NCBI RefSeq assembly: GCF_003182355.1
Contig: NZ_QGTW01000016.1
Span: forward strand, 1 to 64,000
Length of the DNA: 64,000 bases
Direction of reading: 5' to 3'
Source of the DNA: Cytobacillus oceanisediminis
GTDB lineage: Bacteria; Bacillota; Bacilli; Bacillales; Cytobacillaceae
The translations under genes were made by a program, and so were the position numbers. This document shows, in pieces, positions 35,821 through 44,541 of the stretch. Within the stretch, counting starts at the first letter, position 1, and every line of letters begins with the position of its first letter. The notes beneath the pieces are model-generated. The model saw nothing but the letters and a program-made list of their open reading frames with translations. It was not told where the DNA came from and made no database searches.

Positions 35821-36156
35821 ATGGAGATGAAAACTGCAAAAATAATCAATAATATTAGTAGACTGGATTCTGAAGTGTTTTCTGTTGTACTTCTGAAGTT
35901 ATACGAAAATATCTCAAATTTATATGACAGAATTGAAGAGGAAAGTAAACTAGAGAACTGTTTGGTTCAATTAGGTTTAAGAAGTGGAGACGAATACAGC
36001 AAGGAATTATTAAAACACCTTGGTTTTTCTGAAGATGATGAAATTGCAGATGAGTATATTTATGATTACTGCTTATCCACAGATGCAAACAGAATGGAAG
36101 TTTTAAAGAAGCAACTAATAGAATGGATTGTTGAATCAGCAGAAATTGAATATTAA
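35821..36156 (+). CDS. hypothetical protein (111 aa)
   Basis: 111 residues from the ATG at 35821, with GGAAGGGG 8 bases upstream (GTG/ATG at 35812/35815 are less well placed). Acidic, helical, for example LSTDANRMEVLKKQLIEW. No family recognised; last gene of element 2. Confidence 0.65.
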   Translation: MEMKTAKIINNISRLDSEVFSVVLLKLYENISNLYDRIEEESKLENCLVQLGLRSGDEYSKELLKHLGFSEDDEIADEYIYDYCLSTDANRMEVLKKQLIEWIVESAEIEY

Positions 36157-36339
36157 TGTTTCATGTTGTTCTTTAATGGAGTAAATATGGTGGGTTTACA
36201 AGTACAGAATTAATAGTACCAAATTGGAAAAATTCTCTTGAAATAGCATTAGTATTTACCTTATAATATACATTAGGATTTAACGTAAATACTGGTGGTT
36301 TTTCAGCAGTAATACGGGTGTTATTATTCATTAAAAGTT

Positions 36340-36358
36340 GATTTGACGGTGATTTAAA
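36340..36358 (+). repeat. arm-type repeat, right end of element 2
   Basis: TTGATTTGACGGTGATTT, the partner of 22192-22210 in the same orientation. Confidence 0.6.
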
Positions 36359-36384
36359 GAAGATTATAAGGATGGATTTTACTC

Positions 36385-36456
36385 CACGGTCTTCAAAACC
36401 GCTTGTGACCTGCGTGCCAGGTCAGCTGGGTTCGATTCCCAGGCGGTCCCGCCAAA
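36385..36456 (+). repeat. attachment-site core, copy 3 (element 2 / element 3 junction)
   Basis: Identical to the 72-bp cores at 11009 and 22079. As in copy 1 it is preceded by CTC, where copy 2 has TCT. Confidence 0.95.
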
Positions 36457-36554
36457 AACGTTGATAGATCAGGCTTTTCTTATGGTTTATATATAAATGG
36501 CAGATGCTTTATTTTCCCTATAGACCGTGTAGGGTACATAAAACAGACCTTGTG

Positions 36555-36604
36555 ACCTCCTTTGCTTATGTGGGCTAACTCCGCTAATCAAAGGAGGTTT
36601 TTTT
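36555..36604 (+). promoter_or_regulatory. terminator-like hairpin that contains the integrase ribosome site (element 3)
   Basis: ACCTCCTTTG (36555-36564) pairs perfectly with CAAAGGAGGT (36589-36598), followed by a T run. The 3' arm is the ribosome site AAAGGAGG, as in elements 1 and 2. Confidence 0.82.
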
Positions 36605-36605
36605 A

Positions 36606-37647
36606 TCTGTAAAAAGCAAAAGAAAAGGAAGAAAAACAGTAAATTTACGGTCGTTCCAGGAAGAAACACATGAACCAATTAGAGGAAAGCGGTTGGATGA
36701 TTTATTTAACACTTTCATGCGCGCAAAAGAACTGGAAGGGCTGCGTGAGAGGACGCTAAAAGACCACAGGACCAATTTTAAATATTTCACCGGATTCTTA
36801 ACAAAGAAATATCAGCAAATGGAATATGCTGAAGAGATTTCAACTGATACGATTCGGGATTATGTTTATTATGTGAGTAGGGAGAAAAAATTATGGGACG
36901 ACCACATACAAGCATCAGTAAGGTATAAAACTGATAAAAAGGGGCTATCACCGACGACTGTTAACATCAGACTGAGAACGTTATAATGCTTCTTTAAATT
37001 CTTAAAAGATGAAGGGCATATTCCGGAAAACTCGACAACAAGGGTCAAACACTTAAAAACGGAACAAGACACTATAGATGCATTCACAAAACAGCAGATA
37101 ACCGATCTGTTAAAACAGCAGAACCAGCGAACATATGCAGGCTTCAGGGATTATGTATTGCTTTTATTATTTTTAGATACTGGAATCAGAGCAAACGAAG
37201 CTTTAGGGCTTACCAGTAAAGATTTTTATTATGAACAGAAAATGATTAAAATACCGGCACCGCTTGCCAAGAATACAATCGCACGGATCCTTCCGTTATC
37301 CAAAAAAACAGCTAAAATGATTCATACACTAATAAAGGAAAACAGGATATTTGAAGATACCGACTATATTTTTTTTATCCAATTACGGAGGAAGAATTAA
37401 TCCCAGCTGGGTCAGATCAAGAATCAAACAATACGGCGACCAGGCAGGATTAAGAGATATTCGTGTTTCGCCTCATACGTTTCGCCATACGTTTGCAAAA
37501 TTTTATATTTTAAATGGCGGGGATGCCTTTACTTTGCAGCGCATCCTAGGTCATGCAACGATGAATATGGTCAGAAAATATATTCAAATGAACGGTGAAG
37601 ATATTAAACAGCAACATCATCAATACAGTCCAATTAATCATCTATAA
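36606..37647 (+). pseudogene. decayed tyrosine recombinase (integrase) of element 3
   Basis: Reads as a relative of the integrases at 11276 and 22336 with at least two defects: an in-frame TAA at 36984-36986 in the middle of the core-binding domain (LRTL-stop-CFFKFLKDEG) and a frameshift at the T run near 37368-37376. The catalytic residues are still readable: Arg in DTGIRANEALGL, HTFRHTFAKFY, His in ILGHATMNM and Tyr in MVRKYIQM, ending at 37647. No clear start codon is visible. It cannot make an active enzyme, so element 3 is stranded unless an integrase of a neighbour acts for it. Confidence 0.9.
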
Positions 37648-37659
37648 TTATATACTTAG

Positions 37660-37768
37660 GCAATGGCAGCCCAATTAACATACAAAAAGTTATTTAAAGG
37701 CTACCAAGAAGTTTATCAACCATTTTTATGAATCTCCAGAACTAATAAAATGAGGGGAACGGATTATA
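37660..37768. other. short spacer after the integrase pseudogene
   Basis: No gene seen. Confidence 0.4.
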
Positions 37769-37817
37769 CCCCGGATATTGGACACTAATAAAAAAGTCAC
37801 TAAATCCGGGGTTTTTT
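37769..37817. terminator. terminator hairpin
   Basis: CCCCGGAT / ATCCGGGG, loop about 27 bases, followed by TTTTTTG. Confidence 0.85.
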
Positions 37818-37878
37818 GTATATTGCATTTATAAGAGATGTGTTTCTCATTTGTTTGCACACTTTTTCATAAAGGGCA

Positions 37879-38010
37879 TTATGCTAGCCTTTTTAGGGCA
37901 TGTCGTTCCTCTATGCGTTTATCAATTCTTTCTAAAGCCTGTTTGTCATTTAAAAGATCCTGTTTATTCTTTTCAATAAGTTCCTTCAATGATTTAATAT
38001 CTTTTCGCAC
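37879..38010 (-). CDS. FbpB-like small basic protein
   Basis: 43 residues from a GTG at 38010: RKDIKSLKELIEKNKQDLL, then KQALERIDKRIEERH. This pattern (one helix, L-x-E-L-I-x-x-N-K, then ER-I-x-x-R-I-E-x-R-H) fits the Fur-regulated basic protein B family, small proteins that act with the FsrA small RNA in iron sparing. The ribosome site is weak (AAAGTGAG). A poor match to a Fur box (TGATAAAAAATGA) lies upstream. No regulator RNA is visible nearby. Confidence 0.6.
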   Translation of the reverse strand: MRKDIKSLKELIEKNKQDLLNDKQALERIDKRIEERHALKRLA

Positions 38011-38110
38011 CCTAATTCAACTCACTTTCATTTTTTATCAGAATATTCTATATAATTATACAACAAGAAGTAGCTCTCTAAACCAAATACATTTGAACAA
38101 TGTGTGAACT

Positions 38111-38880
38111 TTTAAACATAGGAGGGAGCTTATAAAAGGCAAATATAAGGAGCGAATTGAGTGTTGACTTGAATTTTCAAAGTATCATATATCGGTCTAG
38201 GGAATATAAAAGACTTTTTATGCAGCATCTTACTGTGACAGCAAATCTTCCCACCTTTCAATATCGTTATTTGTGGCCTCTAACATACATTTTCAAAAAA
38301 TATGCCAGAACTTAATAGGATCAATTTTTTCTTTTGCAGGCTGGCTGTAGCCTTTCTGGATTCCCCGGACATTTTTTCTCCAAGTGTTAAAATATTTATG
38401 GGTAACCGGGAGTGATTCTGGCTTTTTTATTTATCATCTTAGATTATTTCAAAGCTGCTCCTCCTGCAAAACCAGTGGGCAATTAAAACCAATGTAGTTA
38501 GAAAACAAAAAGAATAAGTATAGGGTGAACTTCTGTGAACTCTGGCTATAAAAGATTAAAGGAAAATCAGCCACATGTGTTTTCCTAAAGACCATTCCTT
38601 CTTTTCTCCATGGTGCCCCAGTTCTGAATCTTCCCAAGTAATACTCAGGGTATCAATTTTGAAAAACGGACAGCGGAGGTGACGGGGAAACAGTTTTTCG
38701 CTTGGAGTAAACATACGGGAATGGAACTTATAATGCAACTAAAATTAGGAGATGATCTTAGATGAAATATAGAAATCTATTATTGTCGATCCATAGCAAG
38801 GACTTGAAATGAGGGTTTATTTTAGTAACGTAATTTATTGGTAAAAGGGATTCTTTTTAACGGAATAATCTGAAAAAATA
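38111..38880. other. gene-poor stretch between the integrase remnant and selA
   Basis: No gene I would defend. Two overlapping minus-strand frames near 38449-38738 lack ribosome sites. It may hold the remains of element 3, but no fourth attachment core is visible. Confidence 0.4.
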
Positions 38881-38882
38881 TT

Positions 38883-38896
38883 GTAACCATGATTAT
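38883..38896. promoter_or_regulatory. ATAATC-NN-GATTAT operator, selA
   Basis: GTAACC-AT-GATTAT; the left half matches the ATAACC variant at 41738. It lies 108 bases before the selA start. Confidence 0.6.
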
Positions 38897-39003
38897 ATCA
38901 TGATATTGTTTTTATATTATATATGTTTTTTAATATTTACAGAGCAATTATATTTAGACTTATTGCTAATTACGCTATCAAGATTTTATGGGAGGATATT
39001 AGG

Positions 39004-40393
39004 AATGAAGAAATATCTTCGTGAATTACCAGCTATCCACTTGATACAAAAGGATTTAAGATTTATTACATTAAGAAGAAAAAAACGAATCACCCTACAA
39101 AAGTTAACGGAATGGGCCCAGTATGAAATTAATAGCATACGTGAAGCGATAATAGATGGGAAATGGCAAGATGGCATTCTTTCTAAAGAGGACTTTGAAA
39201 ACTATATCTTTAAAAAACTAGAGCAAAAATCTGATACATTTCATCAAAATAATTTAAGACGCGTTATTAACGCAACTGGAACGATTCTACACACAAATTT
39301 GGGACGGGCAAGGTTAAGTGAAGAAGCAATCAAGCAAGTTGTTTTGACTGCGAGAAATTACTCAAATCTAGAATATGAAATTGCAAAAGGGATACGGGGA
39401 TCCCGACATAAAATCATCGAATCCATTCTAACAGCTATTACTGGTGCAGAAGCAGCGATGGTTGTAAATAACAATGCGGCAGCAGTTTATTTGATCCTAC
39501 GTACTTTGGCCAAGGAACAAGAGGTTATTGTATCTCGAGGTGAACTGGTTGAAATAGGGGGTTCATTTAGAATTTCATCTATCATGGAAGAAAGCGGAGC
39601 AAAACTAAAGGAAGTAGGCACCACAAACAAAACACATCTGTTTGATTATGAGCAGGCAATTAATGAAGAAACTTCCATTCTTATGAAGGTACATACAAGT
39701 AATTTTAAAACAATTGGATTTACGCAATCTGTAGAAACAGAGAAACTAGTTAAACTAGCGAAACAACATGATCAACTTCTTGTTTATGAGGATTTAGGAA
39801 GTGGAGCCCTTTACCATTTCGAAATAGGGAATGAGCCAGTTGTATCAGAGGTATTAAAAAAAGGAGTAGATATTGTTTCATTTAGTGGTGATAAGCTTTT
39901 GGGCGGCCCTCAAGCTGGAATAATTGTTGGAAAGAGAGAATTAATAGAAAAGCTTAAAAATCATCAAATGGCACGTGTTTTACGTGTTGATAAAATGACT
40001 TTAGCCGCACTAGAGGCAACCATTAAAGGCTATATTCAAGGAGAATCCGAACAAATTCCAACGATTCGCGATATTTTGCTTCCTTTATCAGAAATTAGAA
40101 AGAGAATTAATATATTTATTGATGGCATTAGTCAAAACAAGGACAATTGGAAAATGGTTATCAATGAAGGTACCTCTCAACTTGGGGGAGGCACAATGCC
40201 AGGTGTCGAAATCCCAACACTTGTTGTTGCGGTAAGTCATGATCAGTTGAGTTCACAACAGATTTTTGATCGCCTGCGTCTAGGGAGTCCAGCGATTGTA
40301 ACTCGACTTAAAAATGACCAAGTCCTAATAGATTTACGCACGGTGACAGAGGAAGAAATCCCGTTTCTTATTAATGCAATTCTTCATATCTAA
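39004..40393 (+). CDS. selA: L-seryl-tRNA(Sec) selenium transferase SelA
   Basis: 462 residues from the ATG at 39004 (GGAGGATATTAGG upstream; the longer frame from 38900 runs through non-protein-like codons). SelA converts seryl-tRNA(Sec) to selenocysteyl-tRNA(Sec) using selenophosphate and pyridoxal phosphate. Seen: an N-terminal tRNA-binding domain, VINATGTILHTNLGRARL, and the cofactor lysine in SFSGDKLLGGPQAGI (about 295). Length fits the bacterial enzyme (about 463). selB and selD are not in the window. An operator-like palindrome lies 108 bases upstream. Confidence 0.95.
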
Positions 40394-40450
40394 TGAACAA
40401 AGGAAAAATAGTCTATATCTGTTAAAATTAAAAGGAACTATTAAAGTTCA

Positions 40451-40483
40451 AACAGCCGAGAACTCTTCCTCTCGGCTGTTTTT
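40451..40483 (+). terminator. terminator of selA
   Basis: AACAGCCGAG / CTCGGCTGTT perfect hairpin followed by TTTAAA. Confidence 0.88.
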
Positions 40484-40508
40484 AAATAGCAATTATTAGA
40501 AAGAAGAA

Positions 40509-41621
40509 TTAGCGTTCTTCAATTGGGACATAAATTTGATTTTTAAGTCCGGTATAATCTGCACGAGGCCTAATGAGACGATTGTTGCTGTATTGCTCTA
40601 AGATATGTGCCAACCAGCCAGCCGTTCTACTAACCGCAAAAATTGGGGTAAACAGATCATGCTGGATACCCAGACTATGGTAAACAGATGCAGAATAAAA
40701 GTCCACGTTTGGCAATAACCCCTTTTCTTCTTTTATCATTTCTTCCATTCTTACCGAAATATCATACCATTTTTTCTCTCCAGTTATTAAAGTTAACTCT
40801 TTTGACATCTCTTTTAAATGCCTTGCCCTTGGATCCCCATACTTATATACCCGATGGCCAAAACCCATAATTTTCTCTTTATTTTCAAAGGCTTTATTGA
40901 GATAAGCCTCTACATGTTCAACATCATTAATTTCCATCAGCATTTTCATAACAGCTTCATTCGCACCACCATGCAAAGGTCCTTTTAGAGCTCCAATGGC
41001 GGATGTAATACCTGAATAAATATCTGACAAGGTAGCTACACATACACGAGCTGTAAAAGTGGACGCATTAAGTTCATGATCAGCATGAAGGATTAACGCT
41101 TTATTTAAAGCGGTTTCGGAAATTTCGTCGGGTTCTTCATCATTTAGCATATAAAGGAAATTAGCTGCAAATCCTAAGTCACTCCTAGGAAAAACAGGAT
41201 TTTTACCTTCGCGTATTCTTGAAAATGCTGTCACAATAGTCGGAATCTGAGCCTGTAATCGAATTGCTTTTCGTTTATTTGCCCATTCACTCATGTCATC
41301 AGCTATATCATCATAATAAGCTAAACTTGATATTGTTGTTCGAAGGAATGCCATAGGGTGTATACCTTTAGGAATATGTGCTATTTTCTCCAATATATCT
41401 TCATGAACAAAAGCACTTTCAGTAAGCTCTGCTTTAAGTTCATCTAATTCCTGTTTTTTTGGTAATCTGCCGTTCAGCAATAGATATATGACTTCTTCAA
41501 AGCTGGCATTATCCGATAAATCATTAATGTTATACCCCCGGTATGTTAATTCACCATCTATAATGGAGCTTACCTGCGAGGAAGTTGCTATAACGCCTTC
41601 TAAACCTTTTGTTTGCAGCAT
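40509..41621 (-). CDS. citrate synthase
   Basis: 370 residues from the ATG at 41621 (GGAAGAG upstream; an in-frame ATG at 41642 adds seven residues). It condenses oxaloacetate and acetyl-CoA. Catalytic His in LHGGANEAV and GFGHRVYKYGDPRA, and Asp in NVDFYSASVYHSLGI, are in place. The length is that of the short bacterial type (CitZ/CitA or PrpC-like); 2-methylcitrate synthase activity cannot be excluded. It diverges from malic enzyme; both promoters carry the palindrome found before the grd operon, suggesting a second, condition-specific copy. Confidence 0.88.
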   Translation of the reverse strand: MLQTKGLEGVIATSSQVSSIIDGELTYRGYNINDLSDNASFEEVIYLLLNGRLPKKQELDELKAELTESAFVHEDILEKIAHIPKGIHPMAFLRTTISSLAYYDDIADDMSEWANKRKAIRLQAQIPTIVTAFSRIREGKNPVFPRSDLGFAANFLYMLNDEEPDEISETALNKALILHADHELNASTFTARVCVATLSDIYSGITSAIGALKGPLHGGANEAVMKMLMEINDVEHVEAYLNKAFENKEKIMGFGHRVYKYGDPRARHLKEMSKELTLITGEKKWYDISVRMEEMIKEEKGLLPNVDFYSASVYHSLGIQHDLFTPIFAVSRTAGWLAHILEQYSNNRLIRPRADYTGLKNQIYVPIEER

Positions 41622-41650
41622 TTTCTCATCTCTTCCTTTCATGCTTATTT

Positions 41651-41664
41651 ATAATCAAGATTAT
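41651..41664. promoter_or_regulatory. ATAATC-NN-GATTAT operator, citrate synthase
   Basis: ATAATC-AA-GATTAT, a perfect 6-2-6 palindrome, 29 bases before the citrate synthase start on the minus strand. Confidence 0.75.
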
Positions 41665-41737
41665 AACATAACCTTGATAAATTAATCCATAATAATCAGA
41701 AAATAAAAAAAATTCTTGTGTTAATTTTGATTATATA

Positions 41738-41751
41738 ATAACCTTGGTTAT
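41738..41751. promoter_or_regulatory. ATAATC-NN-GATTAT operator variant, malic enzyme
   Basis: ATAACC-TT-GGTTAT, a perfect palindrome in which both halves have C for T, about 110 bases before the malic enzyme start. Confidence 0.7.
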
Positions 41752-41862
41752 AATAAATGGGTTTTTAATGTATCCATTAACTTCTTATCGGTAAAAAGAA
41801 ATAACGAGATAAAAGAGGATTTCATTAGCTTTTACAAATCAAAAGGTGAGGAAGTGAAAGGG

Positions 41863-43128
41863 ATGAGAAAATTACAAGAAGAAGCACTAAATATTCATCG
41901 TGCATATCAAGGAAAGCTTGAAACAAAGTCAAAAATAAAAGTTGATAGTATGGAGAAATTAAGCCTTCTTTATTCCCCTGGTGTAGCTGAACCATGCATG
42001 GAAATTTATAAAGATAAGGAAAAGTTATATGAATACACAATGAAAGCGAATACAGTAGCAGTCATCACAGATGGTACAGCTGTTCTCGGATTAGGGAATA
42101 TTGGTGCAGATGCTTCTTTACCTGTAATGGAAGGAAAGGCCATTCTTTTTAAAAGTTTTGCTAATGTGGATGCTATACCACTTTGTATTAATACAAGTGA
42201 TATTGAAACGATTATAGAAATCACTAAATTACTTCAATCGTCATTTGGCGGGATTAATTTAGAGGATATTAAAGCACCGAATTGTTTTATCATCGAAGAA
42301 AGATTAAAAGAAGAGCTTGAAATTCCCGTTTTTCATGATGACCAGCATGGTACGGCCATTGTTACACTTGCAGGTTTAATTAATGCCTTAAAATTAACCA
42401 AAAAGAATTTATCCACCGTAAAAGTAGTAATTAATGGAGCAGGGGCAGCAGGAATTGCAGTTGCAAAACTGTTAACACGACTTAAAGTAAAGGAATTAAT
42501 CATTTGCGATTCCAAAGGAGCCATTTATGATGGACGGCCATATGGGATGAACGAGATTAAAGCAAAAATAGCATTGCTTACGAACCAAAACCAAATTCGT
42601 GGCCCATTGTCAGAAGTGATAGTAGGAGCAGATGTGTTCATTGGGGTATCAGCTCCCAGTGCTCTTACCAAAGAGATGATTTATAAGATGAATCGAGACC
42701 CCATTATTTTTGCGATGGCAAATCCGGATCCGGAGATAACACCTGATGAAGCAAAAGCTGCTGGAGCGAAGATCATTGGTACAGGTAGGTCTGATTATCC
42801 AAATCAAGTAAATAATGTCCTGGCATTCCCTGGTGTATTCCGCGGGGCTTTAGACACACGTTCTACCGTTATTAATGAGGAGATGAAACTTGCAGCAGCT
42901 TATGCAATTGCTTCGTTGATCCCGGAATATGAGCTTAGGGAAGATTATATTATTCCCTTGCCTTTTGATCCTCGTATCGTACCAGAGGTTGCTGCTGCAG
43001 TTGCACAAGCTGCAATAAAGACAAAGGTTGCCACGAAGGAAGTGAATATCGGTGATCTGAAAAATAAAGCTTATCACTTTTCACACATGCAATCTGATAT
43101 GAAGGTTAATGTGTCACCTTCATACTAA
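41863..43128 (+). CDS. NAD(P)-dependent malic enzyme
   Basis: 421 residues from the ATG at 41863 (a GTG at 41854 adds three). It decarboxylates malate to pyruvate with reduction of NAD or NADP. Seen: LYSPGVAEPC, the metal/substrate motif FHDDQHGTAIV, Rossmann NGAGAAGIAVAKLL and MANPDPEITPDEA. Short bacterial MaeA/MaeB-like form without a phosphotransacetylase tail. With pyruvate carboxylase (51269) and citrate synthase it would link C4 and C3 pools; it shares their operator motif. Confidence 0.9.
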   Translation: MRKLQEEALNIHRAYQGKLETKSKIKVDSMEKLSLLYSPGVAEPCMEIYKDKEKLYEYTMKANTVAVITDGTAVLGLGNIGADASLPVMEGKAILFKSFANVDAIPLCINTSDIETIIEITKLLQSSFGGINLEDIKAPNCFIIEERLKEELEIPVFHDDQHGTAIVTLAGLINALKLTKKNLSTVKVVINGAGAAGIAVAKLLTRLKVKELIICDSKGAIYDGRPYGMNEIKAKIALLTNQNQIRGPLSEVIVGADVFIGVSAPSALTKEMIYKMNRDPIIFAMANPDPEITPDEAKAAGAKIIGTGRSDYPNQVNNVLAFPGVFRGALDTRSTVINEEMKLAAAYAIASLIPEYELREDYIIPLPFDPRIVPEVAAAVAQAAIKTKVATKEVNIGDLKNKAYHFSHMQSDMKVNVSPSY

Positions 43129-43185
43129 TCTATTCTATACAGATAAACTCGAGTTGATGTAATAGAATAAATTTTTTACTTGCTA

Positions 43186-43221
43186 GCGCAAGCAACGTTC
43201 CTTACGGCTTGCGCTTATTTT
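43186..43221 (+). terminator. terminator of malic enzyme
   Basis: GCGCAAGC / GCTTGCGC hairpin followed by TTATTTTG. Confidence 0.85.
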
Positions 43222-43320
43222 GTATTGCTAAAATGCAAAAGCCAATACTAGTCAATTAGGATCAATTTTCAAAATATTATTTACATTAATAAAATTCAAA
43301 ATTATAATTTGATTTAAATT

Positions 43321-43334
43321 ATAATCATGGTTAT
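43321..43334. promoter_or_regulatory. ATAATC-NN-GATTAT operator, lysR upstream region
   Basis: ATAATC-AT-GGTTAT; one position departs from the perfect palindrome. It lies 193 bases before lysR. Confidence 0.6.
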
Positions 43335-43526
43335 CCATTTTTTTGCACACATTATAAGAATTATTTATATATTTTATAAAGAAAAATTATTTTTTTATTA
43401 ATACATAAGTCGATTAGGAACCATTTCTCAACGAACAATAATACAGCGGAAAGGCCAATGTAATGCTATACAGTAAGCAGCTAAATAAGCAAATTTTCTA
43501 GTGACATTAAGAATAGGAGAATCATT

Positions 43527-44453
43527 ATGTACCCAAAGTATTCAATGAATTTTAGAAAACTTGAAGCGTTTGTTTTGCTGATTGAAAAGAAAAGTTTTTC
43601 TGAAGTAGCGGCACAACTTGGGTGTACTCAACCAGCAATTAGCCAACTGATAAAGAGTTTAGAAGCTGATTTAAACCTTTCTCTCTATGATCGATACTCG
43701 TCCATCATTCGGACAACCCCTGCTGGACATTTTGTGTATCAAAAAGCAAAAAGTATTTTAAAGCAGTGGGAAGAACTTGAAGGAGAAATCCAATCCTTTC
43801 ATAATACTTTGACAGGAAATTTAGTAATTGGTGCGAGTACCATTCCAGGAACATATCTTATTCCACAGTATGTCCGTGAATTCCACCGATTATTTCCTAA
43901 TGTCAGTGTCTCTGTCGAAATTAGCGATTCAAAAAAAATTATTGATAAAATTATCAACAATCAAGTGGATATCGGTTTAGTTGGTATAAACCCTTCTTCG
44001 AATAAGATTATGACATTAGAGGTTGCCTCAGACACTCTAGTGTTTATAACACCCAATAATCACCCTTTATCTAACTCGAATAGTTTAAATAGCGATACTC
44101 TTCGGAATTACAATTTTGTATTAAGAGAAGAGGGATCCGGAACCCGTAAAGTGATGGAAGATTATTTAACTATATATGGCATCCAAATGTCTGATCTCCA
44201 ATCCGTAGTTCACGTTGGAAGTACAGAGGCACTAATTGCTTCTGTTGAAGCAGGGGTGGGAATTAGTTGTGTGTCTAAGTTAGCAGCAATCCCTGCTGCC
44301 ACAAGTGGCCGTATTCAAATTGCAGAAGGGTTGGAACCTTTCAAGCGAAGCTTTTATTTATCAACCCTATCCAAAAATACAAACCTTCCAATCATTAAAG
44401 AGTTCACTGCAATTTATACAGCAAAAGATATACAGGATGAAATAGGAATTTAG
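43527..44453 (+). CDS. LysR-type transcriptional regulator
   Basis: 308 residues. N-terminal wHTH (FRKLEAFVLLIEKKSFSEVA and AQLGCTQPAISQLIKSLEADL) and a periplasmic-binding-like effector domain from about 95 (LTGNLVIGASTIPGTYLIP). It is nearest in look to the CysL/YwfK group, which governs sulfur genes. It lies directly upstream of yedE, yedF and the transporter genes on the same strand, so control of selenium or sulfur-oxyanion genes is inferred. ATG at 43527 after TAGGAG. Confidence 0.88.
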   Translation: MYPKYSMNFRKLEAFVLLIEKKSFSEVAAQLGCTQPAISQLIKSLEADLNLSLYDRYSSIIRTTPAGHFVYQKAKSILKQWEELEGEIQSFHNTLTGNLVIGASTIPGTYLIPQYVREFHRLFPNVSVSVEISDSKKIIDKIINNQVDIGLVGINPSSNKIMTLEVASDTLVFITPNNHPLSNSNSLNSDTLRNYNFVLREEGSGTRKVMEDYLTIYGIQMSDLQSVVHVGSTEALIASVEAGVGISCVSKLAAIPAATSGRIQIAEGLEPFKRSFYLSTLSKNTNLPIIKEFTAIYTAKDIQDEIGI

Positions 44454-44541
44454 GGGTGAATTGGGGAGTTATTAGATATTAAAGTTATGTTGATTAAAAA
44501 TATAAAATTTTATATTGATCATTTAAGGAGGAGAAACCAAT

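Noticed and set aside
38449..38738. Two minus-strand frames of about 60 residues before selA
   Set aside because: They overlap in different frames, have no ribosome sites and no recognisable motifs.
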